Source of the DNA: an uncultured Bacilli bacterium | GTDB taxonomy: Bacteria; Bacillota_I; Bacilli_A; RF39; UBA660 | Assembly: GCA_947589675.1 (NCBI GenBank) | Contig: CANQCI010000007.1 | Coordinates: 1 to 49,638, forward strand | DNA: 49,638 nt | Reading direction: 5' to 3' | Shown here: piece by piece, positions 23,932-32,086 of the stretch | Numbering within the stretch: position 1 is the first letter of the stretch | Layout: the number at the start of each line of letters is the position of its first letter | Translations under genes and position numbers: made by a program | The notes under the pieces: model-generated | Database searches by the model: none | The model's input: the letters and a program-made list of their open reading frames with translations, nothing else | Told to the model about the DNA's origin: nothing

Positions 23932-25614
23932 TTATTTTTTAGATTTATTATTTAAATAATCAATATTGGCATTATAATAAACTTCACTTCTAGCCATATA
24001 ATAATCAATAAGAGATTGACAATCTTTAATAGCGGGTTGTCGAACTACTAATTTTTTATCCCTAAAAAAATAATTAAAACTATCATATAACTTGGAAGTT
24101 TTATCTTGATATTCAGTTAATAAATAATGACAATCCATTTGTTGATCAACAGAAATATGTTCGCTATTCAAACCTTCTTTTTTATTTTGAAGAAAATTTA
24201 ACATGGCTCTTTTTCTAATATTAAAAGTTTCTGTTATGTTGTCAAAAGCCCATTTTAACTCTTCATTAGATAAAGTATTTAAATATTGTAATACCCTCTC
24301 TGGATAATAAATACATATAAAGGTACAATAATCCGATCCAACCGAAGATTTACAAATATTTCTTTTTTTTAAAAAGTCAAAAGATAAATTTCCTTTATCA
24401 GTATAAAAAGTTTTTAACATAGGATTTTTTTTTATATATTCTGGTTTATTAGAAATTATTTTATTTAAATTGGTTAAATCATAAAAAGGAGTAAAAGACT
24501 TAGTTCCCGTCTGATCTTCTTTCATATAAGTAAATCGACGATTACTTGTTCCTATTTCATTTTTTTGACATTGTATCATTAAAGTATATTTTAAATCATC
24601 ATCTTTAATAAATTCTCGATAAAATCTTTTACAAACTTCCCACCCTTTCTCTGTGGCATCAATTTCAATATCATCTCCATCATGATTATTCCCATAATCT
24701 CTTAGCTCACTATCTAGTAAGTGACTTTTAATAGCTATATAACCTGAATTAAAAAATTCCTTTTTTCTAGCCATATAATTTTGATATTGATGAGCAAATT
24801 CATGATTTAGAACAATAAGTAAGAAAGTAAAATCACTTCCCATTTTCATATAAGTTTTATCGATATCTTTAATACTTTTAAAATTAGTATTTTTAAATAA
24901 ATCTCTATTCATTAAAATATAACTTTCCCCATGGGATACCCCAACTTTCACATGCCCATCATCAGCAACAATTCGCGTCCTTAAGGGATTAAAACCATTG
25001 AAACTAGGGAAAAACTTAGGTATGTAAGAAAATATTGCATCAAGTACCAATCCATTACAGACTAGCTGAGAATCAGGTTTAGTTAAATTATTAAAAATAT
25101 ATTCGATTAATCTTTTATGATAAATATCATTACCACTTCTTTTAAAAGCATAAACATCACATATAATATCTAATTCATCTTGGGTTAAATTCATATTTTT
25201 AGCAATCTTATTATTAATATTTCTAACCATATCTATTTTTTGATATGGTTCATTTAATAATATTTGTTTATAAAAATCCTTACCCACTATCTTAGCTAAT
25301 TCTTGTTGACTAAAACTATGAAAAAAATTATTTTGAAAAAAGAACCCAGTAGATAAATTAAGTCCTTTTTCCAAAAACTTTTTATAATTTTGAAAATACA
25401 CTGTATTTCTAAAATTAGAATCATTTTTTAATCTCTTTATTACATAATTATTTAATGATTCTTGAAATAATATTAAATTTCCATTAACTTTCCCTTTTTC
25501 TAAATAGCGAGCTTTGTAATTATCCATTAAATAATTTAATAAATCAGCATTATTTAAAAACCTTAAATAATCTTTTTCGGCAAAATCATTAATATACTTT
25601 TCATTACAATCCAT
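23932..25614 (-). CDS. Putative zinc metallopeptidase-like protein (HExxH), large
   Basis: 560 residues with no signal peptide. NHEFAHQYQNYM (about 273-284) contains the zinc motif HEFAH. DIEIDATEKGWEVC, some 40 residues later, offers the gluzincin-type third ligand. The N-terminal ~190 residues and C-terminal ~200 residues are helical and polar with no recognised domain. A smaller protein with the same two motifs closes the accessory genes of pilin-like operon 1. It begins 17 nt after the membrane accessory gene, so it is the last gene of operon 2. Possible roles are processing or turnover of the giant proteins, or an effector. Enzyme activity is inferred. Confidence 0.5.
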   Translation of the reverse strand: MDCNEKYINDFAEKDYLRFLNNADLLNYLMDNYKARYLEKGKVNGNLILFQESLNNYVIKRLKNDSNFRNTVYFQNYKKFLEKGLNLSTGFFFQNNFFHSFSQQELAKIVGKDFYKQILLNEPYQKIDMVRNINNKIAKNMNLTQDELDIICDVYAFKRSGNDIYHKRLIEYIFNNLTKPDSQLVCNGLVLDAIFSYIPKFFPSFNGFNPLRTRIVADDGHVKVGVSHGESYILMNRDLFKNTNFKSIKDIDKTYMKMGSDFTFLLIVLNHEFAHQYQNYMARKKEFFNSGYIAIKSHLLDSELRDYGNNHDGDDIEIDATEKGWEVCKRFYREFIKDDDLKYTLMIQCQKNEIGTSNRRFTYMKEDQTGTKSFTPFYDLTNLNKIISNKPEYIKKNPMLKTFYTDKGNLSFDFLKKRNICKSSVGSDYCTFICIYYPERVLQYLNTLSNEELKWAFDNITETFNIRKRAMLNFLQNKKEGLNSEHISVDQQMDCHYLLTEYQDKTSKLYDSFNYFFRDKKLVVRQPAIKDCQSLIDYYMARSEVYYNANIDYLNNKSKK

Positions 25615-25631
25615 ATTTATTTTCCTCTTGA

Positions 25632-26171
25632 TTAATTAATTTTACACATATCTACTGGCACTCGAAATTGTTTTTTCCCGTCTTTTTCGTGAATATATAC
25701 TTCATATTGATCATTAAAAATAACTTTTTCTTTTTTTAAATTTTCATCATTTACAGTTTTATATTTTTTAATTTCTTTATACTTACAATTGTCTGTTAAA
25801 CATATATATAGAAGACTTTGTCCTGTTTCCGTTTGAGAAACATTAAATATATCTCCTTCTAAACCATAAATGTAATATGTATTAGCAATCATTTTTATAA
25901 GTTCATCTTTATTTTCCCCAACATACCTATAACAAGTTCGTAAATTATCTTTTTCGCCAACTGTATACATTCCCTCTTTAGATAAATTTTTATCTACTAA
26001 ATTAGCATTAATTTGGTTTACTTTTTTGATTAATTCTCTTGTTTCTTTAGGTTCTCTTGTTAAGAAGTAAATGGTTAACCCCCCGATTAATAAAACCATC
26101 ATGATTATAGCCCCAATAATTATTATTTTTTTCTTTTTTTTACTTGTATCTTTTTCTACATTTTCTTGCAT
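25632..26171 (-). CDS. Four-cysteine membrane accessory protein (copy C)
   Basis: 179 residues. A lysine-rich cytoplasmic start (DTSKKKKK) and one membrane helix (about 16-36) are followed by an external domain with four cysteines: RTCYRY, YICLTDNCKYKE and VPVDMC. It is a clear paralogue of the 180-residue protein at 28814: both share LTREPKETRELIKKVNQINA and the ending VPVDMC. It begins 29 nt after the giant prepilin-like protein C. The cysteines suggest two disulphides outside the membrane, matching the cysteine-rich ends of the neighbours. Partner function is inferred. Confidence 0.55.
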   Translation of the reverse strand: MQENVEKDTSKKKKKIIIIGAIIMMVLLIGGLTIYFLTREPKETRELIKKVNQINANLVDKNLSKEGMYTVGEKDNLRTCYRYVGENKDELIKMIANTYYIYGLEGDIFNVSQTETGQSLLYICLTDNCKYKEIKKYKTVNDENLKKEKVIFNDQYEVYIHEKDGKKQFRVPVDMCKIN

Positions 26172-26200
26172 TTTAAATTCTCCTCATATAAGTTAGATAA

Positions 26201-28786
26201 TTAGCCTGTACAGTTTTTATCGCTTCCATCAATACACCAACCATAACCTATTAAATCATTGGATGTTGAAAGACGAAGACTACCCGAACAACATATACAA
26301 TTGGTTAAATTTTTTCCATAACATTTTCCTTTTGTACCACCTTGAGATGTACAACTTCCTCCAAGGGTAGCGTTTTCATCTTCAAATGGTTCATAATATT
26401 TGCATTTATTTACATTAGGTTTGGAACTACTAGAGCCACTACTGCTTGAACCACCAGTACTTGGTGGAATATATGTACAAGGTTGGCTTTCTCCCTTCCA
26501 ATCAAGTTCGTTACCATAATAATGCTCACAATACCGCCATTTTAAATTACTTGTTGTACAACCACCGTAATCACCGCAATCACCATAATAATTACATGGT
26601 TCACTGGTTATCCGAGTTTCAAATTCACCCGTGCACTCATTATCTCTTCCTTCTATTTTCCAACCTCTGTCAGAGCAAGTATAATAACGGTAATTACCCA
26701 CGCTACAACATGCTGGTGCATCTTTACTACCTAAATATTTCATCGTATAATTGCCTAACTTATCAACAGCCTTAGCCCACGCATAATATTTAGTACCACA
26801 TCTAGCTGTAAAAGTTTTTTTCGTACTATTTAAGGTCGTAGTAGATGGGGTTGCAGTTGATGTTGTAAAATAATAATAGACTGTTATAGGTGTTGATACA
26901 TCAGTAAATGTCGCTGTTGTAACTGAACCTGTGGTTCCACTTATTGATAATATTCCTCCAGATTTATAAAGAGGACCCACAGTATCAATATTGGTTACTT
27001 TATAATTTACTTTATCGATATTCCCAACTGCATCTTTAACCCATAAGTAATAAGTAGCATTACTTGTTACTTTAAGTTGGGTCGAAATAGTTTTAGTTGC
27101 TGATACTGTCTTCCATCCACTTGATGGTGTACTAGAACTCGTTGTTATTTGATATTGAGTTATTCCTGATTTATTATCAGTTGCTGTTCCTGTTAATACT
27201 AAAGATTTTGTATAAGTGGTATTAGGAACACTAGATGTTAAACTGATTGAATCAGCTGCTTTATTATCTATTTTATCTAACTTATATTTAGCATTTGAAA
27301 CATTCCCAACGGCATCTTTTACCCAGAAATAATAAGTACTATTTTTAGAGACATTAGTTTTAGTTTGGGTTATTTCATTATTAGTTTTAGTAATAGTTAC
27401 CCAACCCGTTGTTGGTGCTGTTGCACTTTCATTAAATTGATAGGCAACTAACCCTGATTTGGTATCTTTTGCTTTCCCAATTAAACTGACTGTTTTCGCA
27501 TAGCCCGTCGGATTAGCTGTTAAACTGATTGTTTCTGCTCCCTCAGAATCAATATTATTAACTTTATAGCTAGCACTAGATACATTCCCAACTGCATCTT
27601 TAACCCAAAAATAATAGGTACCATTTTTAGAGACATTTGGTTTAGTTTGAGTTATTTCATTATTAGTTTTCGTAATAGTTACCCATCCAGTGCTTGGCAT
27701 AGTAGCACTTTCATTAAACTGATAAGCAACTAACCCTGATTGCGTATCTTTTGCTTTCCCAATTAAACTGACGGTTTTCGCATAACCAGTAGGATTAACA
27801 GTTAAGCTGATTGTTTCTGCTCCAATTGTATCAATATTATCAACAATGGTATGATATGCTGTTGCACTCATATTACCAACTTTATCTATGGCACAAATAT
27901 AATAATCACCTTTTACTACTTCAACCGTTGTCGTATTATTACTAACACCTATTTTATATTCACTCCGATTAGTTGGACAAGTAGGATTATTATTAACACT
28001 AATTTTATCAACTCCTGATCCATTAAAATCAGTCGTATAAATTTTTATTTTCTTTTTAGTATTCCAAGATGGATCTGATTCAACACTAGCAATAGCTGGA
28101 GCTTGTTTATCAATATTAATGATGGCTGATGCTTTACCCTCATTTCCATCACTATTTACTGTTACTGTATAATTACTACTGTTAGCTAGGCTAACATTGG
28201 TTGTAATAGTACTAGCATTACTGCTATCACCACCTGTACTTACCCAACTAAACACAGCTGTTGCTTCGGTCAAAAGATTTTTATTTTTATCTAGGACTCC
28301 TAAAGTTAGGTTATCAGCAAACCACTTATCAATTGCCATTGGTTTTTCTATTTCTGAACAAGTCCCATCAGGTTGGATAATACATATGGCATGATCTTTA
28401 ACAGCCTCATGACTTCGGCAGCTTCCATCTTCTTCTTTACCAATATCTTTTTGTAATTTGGCATTATATTCCCCATTTTCATAACTACTAACAATCAAAT
28501 AACAATTCATGCTTTCATTATTCTTAGGATTGTAAATATTAATTTCATCATCAGGGATAGTTTCTCCGGCATCTATTAAATCTTGAACAGTTACACTGGT
28601 AATTCCAGTTCTTCTGGCATAATTAGCTGCTTTAGTTTCTAAATAAGCTACCAAATTATTATAATCTTGATCTAAAGAACTTTCTCTAATACCCAAATAA
28701 GCTGTTGCTGACAAGCCAATTATCAGTGCCAATACAACTAATACTGCAATTAATTCTACTAATGTAAAACCTTTTTTATTATTCAT
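26201..28786 (-). CDS. Giant prepilin-like surface protein C, Ig-like tandem repeats, Cys-rich end
   Basis: 861 residues. Prepilin start MNNKKGFTLVELIAVLVV, a pilin-like region with KWFADNLTLGVLD, then three tandem Ig-like repeats of ~90 residues (about 319-590). Each repeat carries SLTxNPTGYAKTVSLIGKAK or a variant and YYFWVKDAVGN. A further beta domain follows, then a cysteine-rich end (about 690-861) with a serine/glycine linker (STGGSSSSGSSSS) and a CCSG motif. It is nearly identical to protein D up to about residue 690 and different after that. It starts 27 nt after the accessory gene of D, so both cassettes form one operon. Confidence 0.75.
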   Translation of the reverse strand: MNNKKGFTLVELIAVLVVLALIIGLSATAYLGIRESSLDQDYNNLVAYLETKAANYARRTGITSVTVQDLIDAGETIPDDEINIYNPKNNESMNCYLIVSSYENGEYNAKLQKDIGKEEDGSCRSHEAVKDHAICIIQPDGTCSEIEKPMAIDKWFADNLTLGVLDKNKNLLTEATAVFSWVSTGGDSSNASTITTNVSLANSSNYTVTVNSDGNEGKASAIINIDKQAPAIASVESDPSWNTKKKIKIYTTDFNGSGVDKISVNNNPTCPTNRSEYKIGVSNNTTTVEVVKGDYYICAIDKVGNMSATAYHTIVDNIDTIGAETISLTVNPTGYAKTVSLIGKAKDTQSGLVAYQFNESATMPSTGWVTITKTNNEITQTKPNVSKNGTYYFWVKDAVGNVSSASYKVNNIDSEGAETISLTANPTGYAKTVSLIGKAKDTKSGLVAYQFNESATAPTTGWVTITKTNNEITQTKTNVSKNSTYYFWVKDAVGNVSNAKYKLDKIDNKAADSISLTSSVPNTTYTKSLVLTGTATDNKSGITQYQITTSSSTPSSGWKTVSATKTISTQLKVTSNATYYLWVKDAVGNIDKVNYKVTNIDTVGPLYKSGGILSISGTTGSVTTATFTDVSTPITVYYYFTTSTATPSTTTLNSTKKTFTARCGTKYYAWAKAVDKLGNYTMKYLGSKDAPACCSVGNYRYYTCSDRGWKIEGRDNECTGEFETRITSEPCNYYGDCGDYGGCTTSNLKWRYCEHYYGNELDWKGESQPCTYIPPSTGGSSSSGSSSSKPNVNKCKYYEPFEDENATLGGSCTSQGGTKGKCYGKNLTNCICCSGSLRLSTSNDLIGYGWCIDGSDKNCTG
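27010..27835 (-). repeat. Three tandem Ig-like domain repeats in gene C (~270 bp each)
   Basis: Repeats 1 and 2 (about 27560-27835 and 27290-27560) are strongly similar at DNA level. Repeat 3 (about 27010-27290) is more diverged. Each encodes one ~90-residue domain. The same series occurs in gene D. Confidence 0.7.
27570..28354 (-). repeat. ~785-bp tract identical to 30804-31588
   Basis: Compared by eye with gene D at a constant offset of 3234 bp, I find no difference over this stretch. The first mismatches outside it are at about 27568 and 28355. It covers the pilin-like region and the first Ig-like repeat. Confidence 0.75.
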
Positions 28787-28813
28787 AGTTAGTCACCTTA
28801 TCTTGATTAAATT

Positions 28814-29356
28814 TTAACACATATCTACTGGAACCAAAAATTGTTTTTTACCATTAGTATCATGAATATAATAAGTTTTTTTACCATTAATGGTAACTTT
28901 ATTAGTTTTTTCAATTTCATCATAAACTGTTTTGTATTTTCTAATTTCTTTATACTTACAATTTTTAGGCAAACACACATATAGCATTTGATTATTTTCA
29001 CTATCTTTTACGATATTAAACATGCTATCTTCACGAGCGAAAATTAAGTAAGTGTCCATTATCATATTTAAAACTTCCTCTTGGTTATTACCAGCATATT
29101 TATAACATGTTCGTTGATTTTGACCATTACCAACTGTATACATTCCATCATTAGATAAATTTTTATCAACAAAATTAGCATTTATTTGATTTACTTTTTT
29201 GATTAATTCTCTAGTTTCTTTAGGTTCTCTTGTTAAGAAAAAAATGGTTAACCCCCCGATTAATAAAGCTATAAAGATAATAGTGCATATAATTATTATT
29301 TTTTTCTTTGACTTTTTATTATTTTGATTTTGATTATTTTGAACTTCTTCATTCAT
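28814..29356 (-). CDS. Four-cysteine membrane accessory protein (copy D)
   Basis: 180 residues. The start is polar and Asn/Gln/Lys-rich, with one membrane helix (about 19-40). The external domain has cysteines in RTCYKY, YVCLPKNCKYKE and VPVDMC, the same spacing as copy C. Similarity to copy C is high around the membrane boundary and lower in the middle, so this pair has diverged more than the giant genes beside it. It begins 36 nt after gene D and ends 27 nt before gene C. It is probably a dedicated partner of the prepilin-like protein; no named family recognised. Confidence 0.55.
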   Translation of the reverse strand: MNEEVQNNQNQNNKKSKKKIIIICTIIFIALLIGGLTIFFLTREPKETRELIKKVNQINANFVDKNLSNDGMYTVGNGQNQRTCYKYAGNNQEEVLNMIMDTYLIFAREDSMFNIVKDSENNQMLYVCLPKNCKYKEIRKYKTVYDEIEKTNKVTINGKKTYYIHDTNGKKQFLVPVDMC

Positions 29357-29392
29357 TTAAATTGCCAATCCTTTCTTATCTATCGATGATTA

Positions 29393-32020
29393 TTATTCAT
29401 TTAAATAGTACTCACAATTAATATCATTTTTATTTATACAACGTCCCATATGGGTAACATAATTAAAACCATAGCCTTTAGCACAGCACACACAATGACC
29501 GGCGGTTGATTCTATACATACTCCAAGTACTGAATTATCTTCATCTATTGGGCAAGTATCATTAACTTTTGATACTTTGGTAGTAATCCATGGAGCATAG
29601 TGCGTACATTTACTTTTGTCGCCCTTAAGTGTACTTGATGAGCTACCACTGCTACTGGATGATCCACTTGACGATGAACCGCTTGAAGATCCGCCACTAT
29701 CTAGTGGAGTACAATAGTTTGTTTCTTCATCGGAATACCTATGTCCACCCTTATAATATTCACAGTCACGGTATTTTTCACCCCAAGCATAACACGTAGT
29801 CCAGCCGCCACAGCTTTTATTGGTTTGACATGCCGTATCTGTAACCTTAATTTCATATTCTCCTTTACACTCATTATATCTTCTTTGTCTTTTCCAACCA
29901 GTGCTAGAACAATCATAATAAGAATATGTACCCTCGCTACAACAAGATGGTGCAGTTTTATTGCCTAAATCTTTAATCGTATAATTGCCTAACTTATCAA
30001 CAGCCTTAGCCCACGCATAATATTTAGTACCACATTTAGCTGTAAAGTTTTTTTTCGTACTATTTATTGTTGTAGCAGATGGGGTTGCAGATGATGTTGT
30101 AAAGTAATAATAGACAGTGATAGGTGTTGATACATCAGTAAACGTAGCTGTTGTAACTGAACCTGTGGTTCCACTTATTGATAATATTCCCCCCGATTTA
30201 TAAAGAGGTCCCACAGTATCAATATTGGTTACTTTATAATTTACTTTATCGATATTCCCAACTGCATCTTTAACCCATAAGTAATAAGTAGCATTACTTG
30301 TTACTTTAAGTTGGGTCGAGATAGTTTTAGTTGCTGCTACTGTCTTCCATCCACTTGATGGTGTGCTAGAGCTCGTTGATATTTGATATTGAGTTATTCC
30401 TGATTTATTATCTGTGGCTGTTCCTGTTAATACTAAAGATTTTGTATAAGTGGTATTAGGAACACTAGATGTTAAACTAATCGTATCAGCAGCTTTATTA
30501 TCTATTTTATCTAGTTTATATTTAGCATTTGAAACATTCCCAACCGCATCTTTAACCCAGAAATAATAAGTACTATTTTTAGATACATTAGTTTTTGTTT
30601 GAGTTATTTCATTATTAGTTTTAGTAATAGTTACCCATCCAGTTGTTGGTGCTGTTGCACTTTCATTAAATTGATAAGCAACTAACCCTGATTTGGTATC
30701 TTTTGCTTTCCCAATTAAACTGACTGTTTTCGCATAGCCCGTGGGATTAGCTGTTAAACTGATTGTTTCAGCTCCCTCAGAATCAATATTATTAACTTTA
30801 TAACTAGCACTAGATACATTCCCAACTGCATCTTTAACCCAAAAATAATAGGTACCATTTTTAGAGACATTTGGTTTAGTTTGAGTTATTTCATTATTAG
30901 TTTTCGTAATAGTTACCCATCCAGTGCTTGGCATAGTAGCACTTTCATTAAACTGATAAGCAACTAACCCTGATTGCGTATCTTTTGCTTTCCCAATTAA
31001 ACTGACGGTTTTCGCATAACCAGTAGGATTAACAGTTAAGCTGATTGTTTCTGCTCCAATTGTATCAATATTATCAACAATGGTATGATATGCTGTTGCA
31101 CTCATATTACCAACTTTATCTATGGCACAAATATAATAATCACCTTTTACTACTTCAACCGTTGTCGTATTATTACTAACACCTATTTTATATTCACTCC
31201 GATTAGTTGGACAAGTAGGATTATTATTAACACTAATTTTATCAACTCCTGATCCATTAAAATCAGTCGTATAAATTTTTATTTTCTTTTTAGTATTCCA
31301 AGATGGATCTGATTCAACACTAGCAATAGCTGGAGCTTGTTTATCAATATTAATGATGGCTGATGCTTTACCCTCATTTCCATCACTATTTACTGTTACT
31401 GTATAATTACTACTGTTAGCTAGGCTAACATTGGTTGTAATAGTACTAGCATTACTGCTATCACCACCTGTACTTACCCAACTAAACACAGCTGTTGCTT
31501 CGGTCAAAAGATTTTTATTTTTATCTAGGACTCCTAAAGTTAGGTTATCAGCAAACCACTTATCAATTGCCATTGGTTTTTCTATTTCCAAACAAGTCCC
31601 ATCAGGTTGAATAATACATATGGCATGATCTTTAACAGCTTCATGACTTCGGCAGCTTCCATCTTCTTCTTTGCCAATATCCCTTTGTAATTTAGCGTTA
31701 TATTCTCCATTTTCATAACTACTAACAATCAAAAAACAATTCATACTTTCATTATTTTTAGGATTGTAAATATTTATTTCATCATCAGGGATAGTTTCTC
31801 CGGCATCTATTAAATCTTGAACAGTTACACTGGTAATTCCAGTTCTTCTAGCATAATTAGCGGCTTTAGTCTCTAAATAAGCCACCAAATTATTATAATC
31901 TTGATCTAAAGAACTTTCTCTAATACCTAAATAAGCGGTTGCTGACAAGCCAATTATCAGTGCCAATACAACTAATACTGCAATTAATTCTACTAATGTA
32001 AAACCTTTTCTATTATTCAT
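29393..32020 (-). CDS. Giant prepilin-like surface protein D, Ig-like tandem repeats, Cys-rich end
   Basis: 875 residues, first gene of operon 2. Prepilin start MNNRKGFTLVELIAVLVV, the same pilin-like region and three Ig-like repeats as protein C. It then has its own cysteine-rich end (about 690-875): an ECKGEYEIKVTDTACQTNKS segment, a long Ser/Gly linker (SGGSSSGSSSSGSSSSSGSS) and a C-terminal CxCC cluster (HCVCCAKGY). The order of module types matches C, but the last ~180 residues differ, as expected if the tip is under diversifying selection. Strong promoter 25 nt upstream. Confidence 0.75.
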   Translation of the reverse strand: MNNRKGFTLVELIAVLVVLALIIGLSATAYLGIRESSLDQDYNNLVAYLETKAANYARRTGITSVTVQDLIDAGETIPDDEINIYNPKNNESMNCFLIVSSYENGEYNAKLQRDIGKEEDGSCRSHEAVKDHAICIIQPDGTCLEIEKPMAIDKWFADNLTLGVLDKNKNLLTEATAVFSWVSTGGDSSNASTITTNVSLANSSNYTVTVNSDGNEGKASAIINIDKQAPAIASVESDPSWNTKKKIKIYTTDFNGSGVDKISVNNNPTCPTNRSEYKIGVSNNTTTVEVVKGDYYICAIDKVGNMSATAYHTIVDNIDTIGAETISLTVNPTGYAKTVSLIGKAKDTQSGLVAYQFNESATMPSTGWVTITKTNNEITQTKPNVSKNGTYYFWVKDAVGNVSSASYKVNNIDSEGAETISLTANPTGYAKTVSLIGKAKDTKSGLVAYQFNESATAPTTGWVTITKTNNEITQTKTNVSKNSTYYFWVKDAVGNVSNAKYKLDKIDNKAADTISLTSSVPNTTYTKSLVLTGTATDNKSGITQYQISTSSSTPSSGWKTVAATKTISTQLKVTSNATYYLWVKDAVGNIDKVNYKVTNIDTVGPLYKSGGILSISGTTGSVTTATFTDVSTPITVYYYFTTSSATPSATTINSTKKNFTAKCGTKYYAWAKAVDKLGNYTIKDLGNKTAPSCCSEGTYSYYDCSSTGWKRQRRYNECKGEYEIKVTDTACQTNKSCGGWTTCYAWGEKYRDCEYYKGGHRYSDEETNYCTPLDSGGSSSGSSSSGSSSSSGSSSSTLKGDKSKCTHYAPWITTKVSKVNDTCPIDEDNSVLGVCIESTAGHCVCCAKGYGFNYVTHMGRCINKNDINCEYYLNE
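30804..31588 (-). repeat. ~785-bp tract identical to 27570-28354
   Basis: Partner of the identical tract in gene C. The flanking sequence, including the accessory genes, differs between the two cassettes. Confidence 0.75.
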
Positions 32021-32044
32021 AGTTAGCCACCTTATCTTGTTTTA

Positions 32045-32073
32045 AGTATATCTTATAATCATTTCTTTGACAA
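32045..32073 (-). promoter_or_regulatory. Promoter of pilin-like operon 2
   Basis: -35 TTGTCA, 17-nt spacer, -10 TATACT on the minus strand, between the PBP stop codon and the ATG of gene D. Confidence 0.75.
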
Positions 32074-32086
32074 GAAAAAACTTGAC

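Noticed and set aside
27010-27835. Tandem repeats as a CRISPR array
   Set aside because: The repeats are ~270 bp, in frame, and encode Ig-like domains. No short repeat/spacer pattern or cas gene is present.
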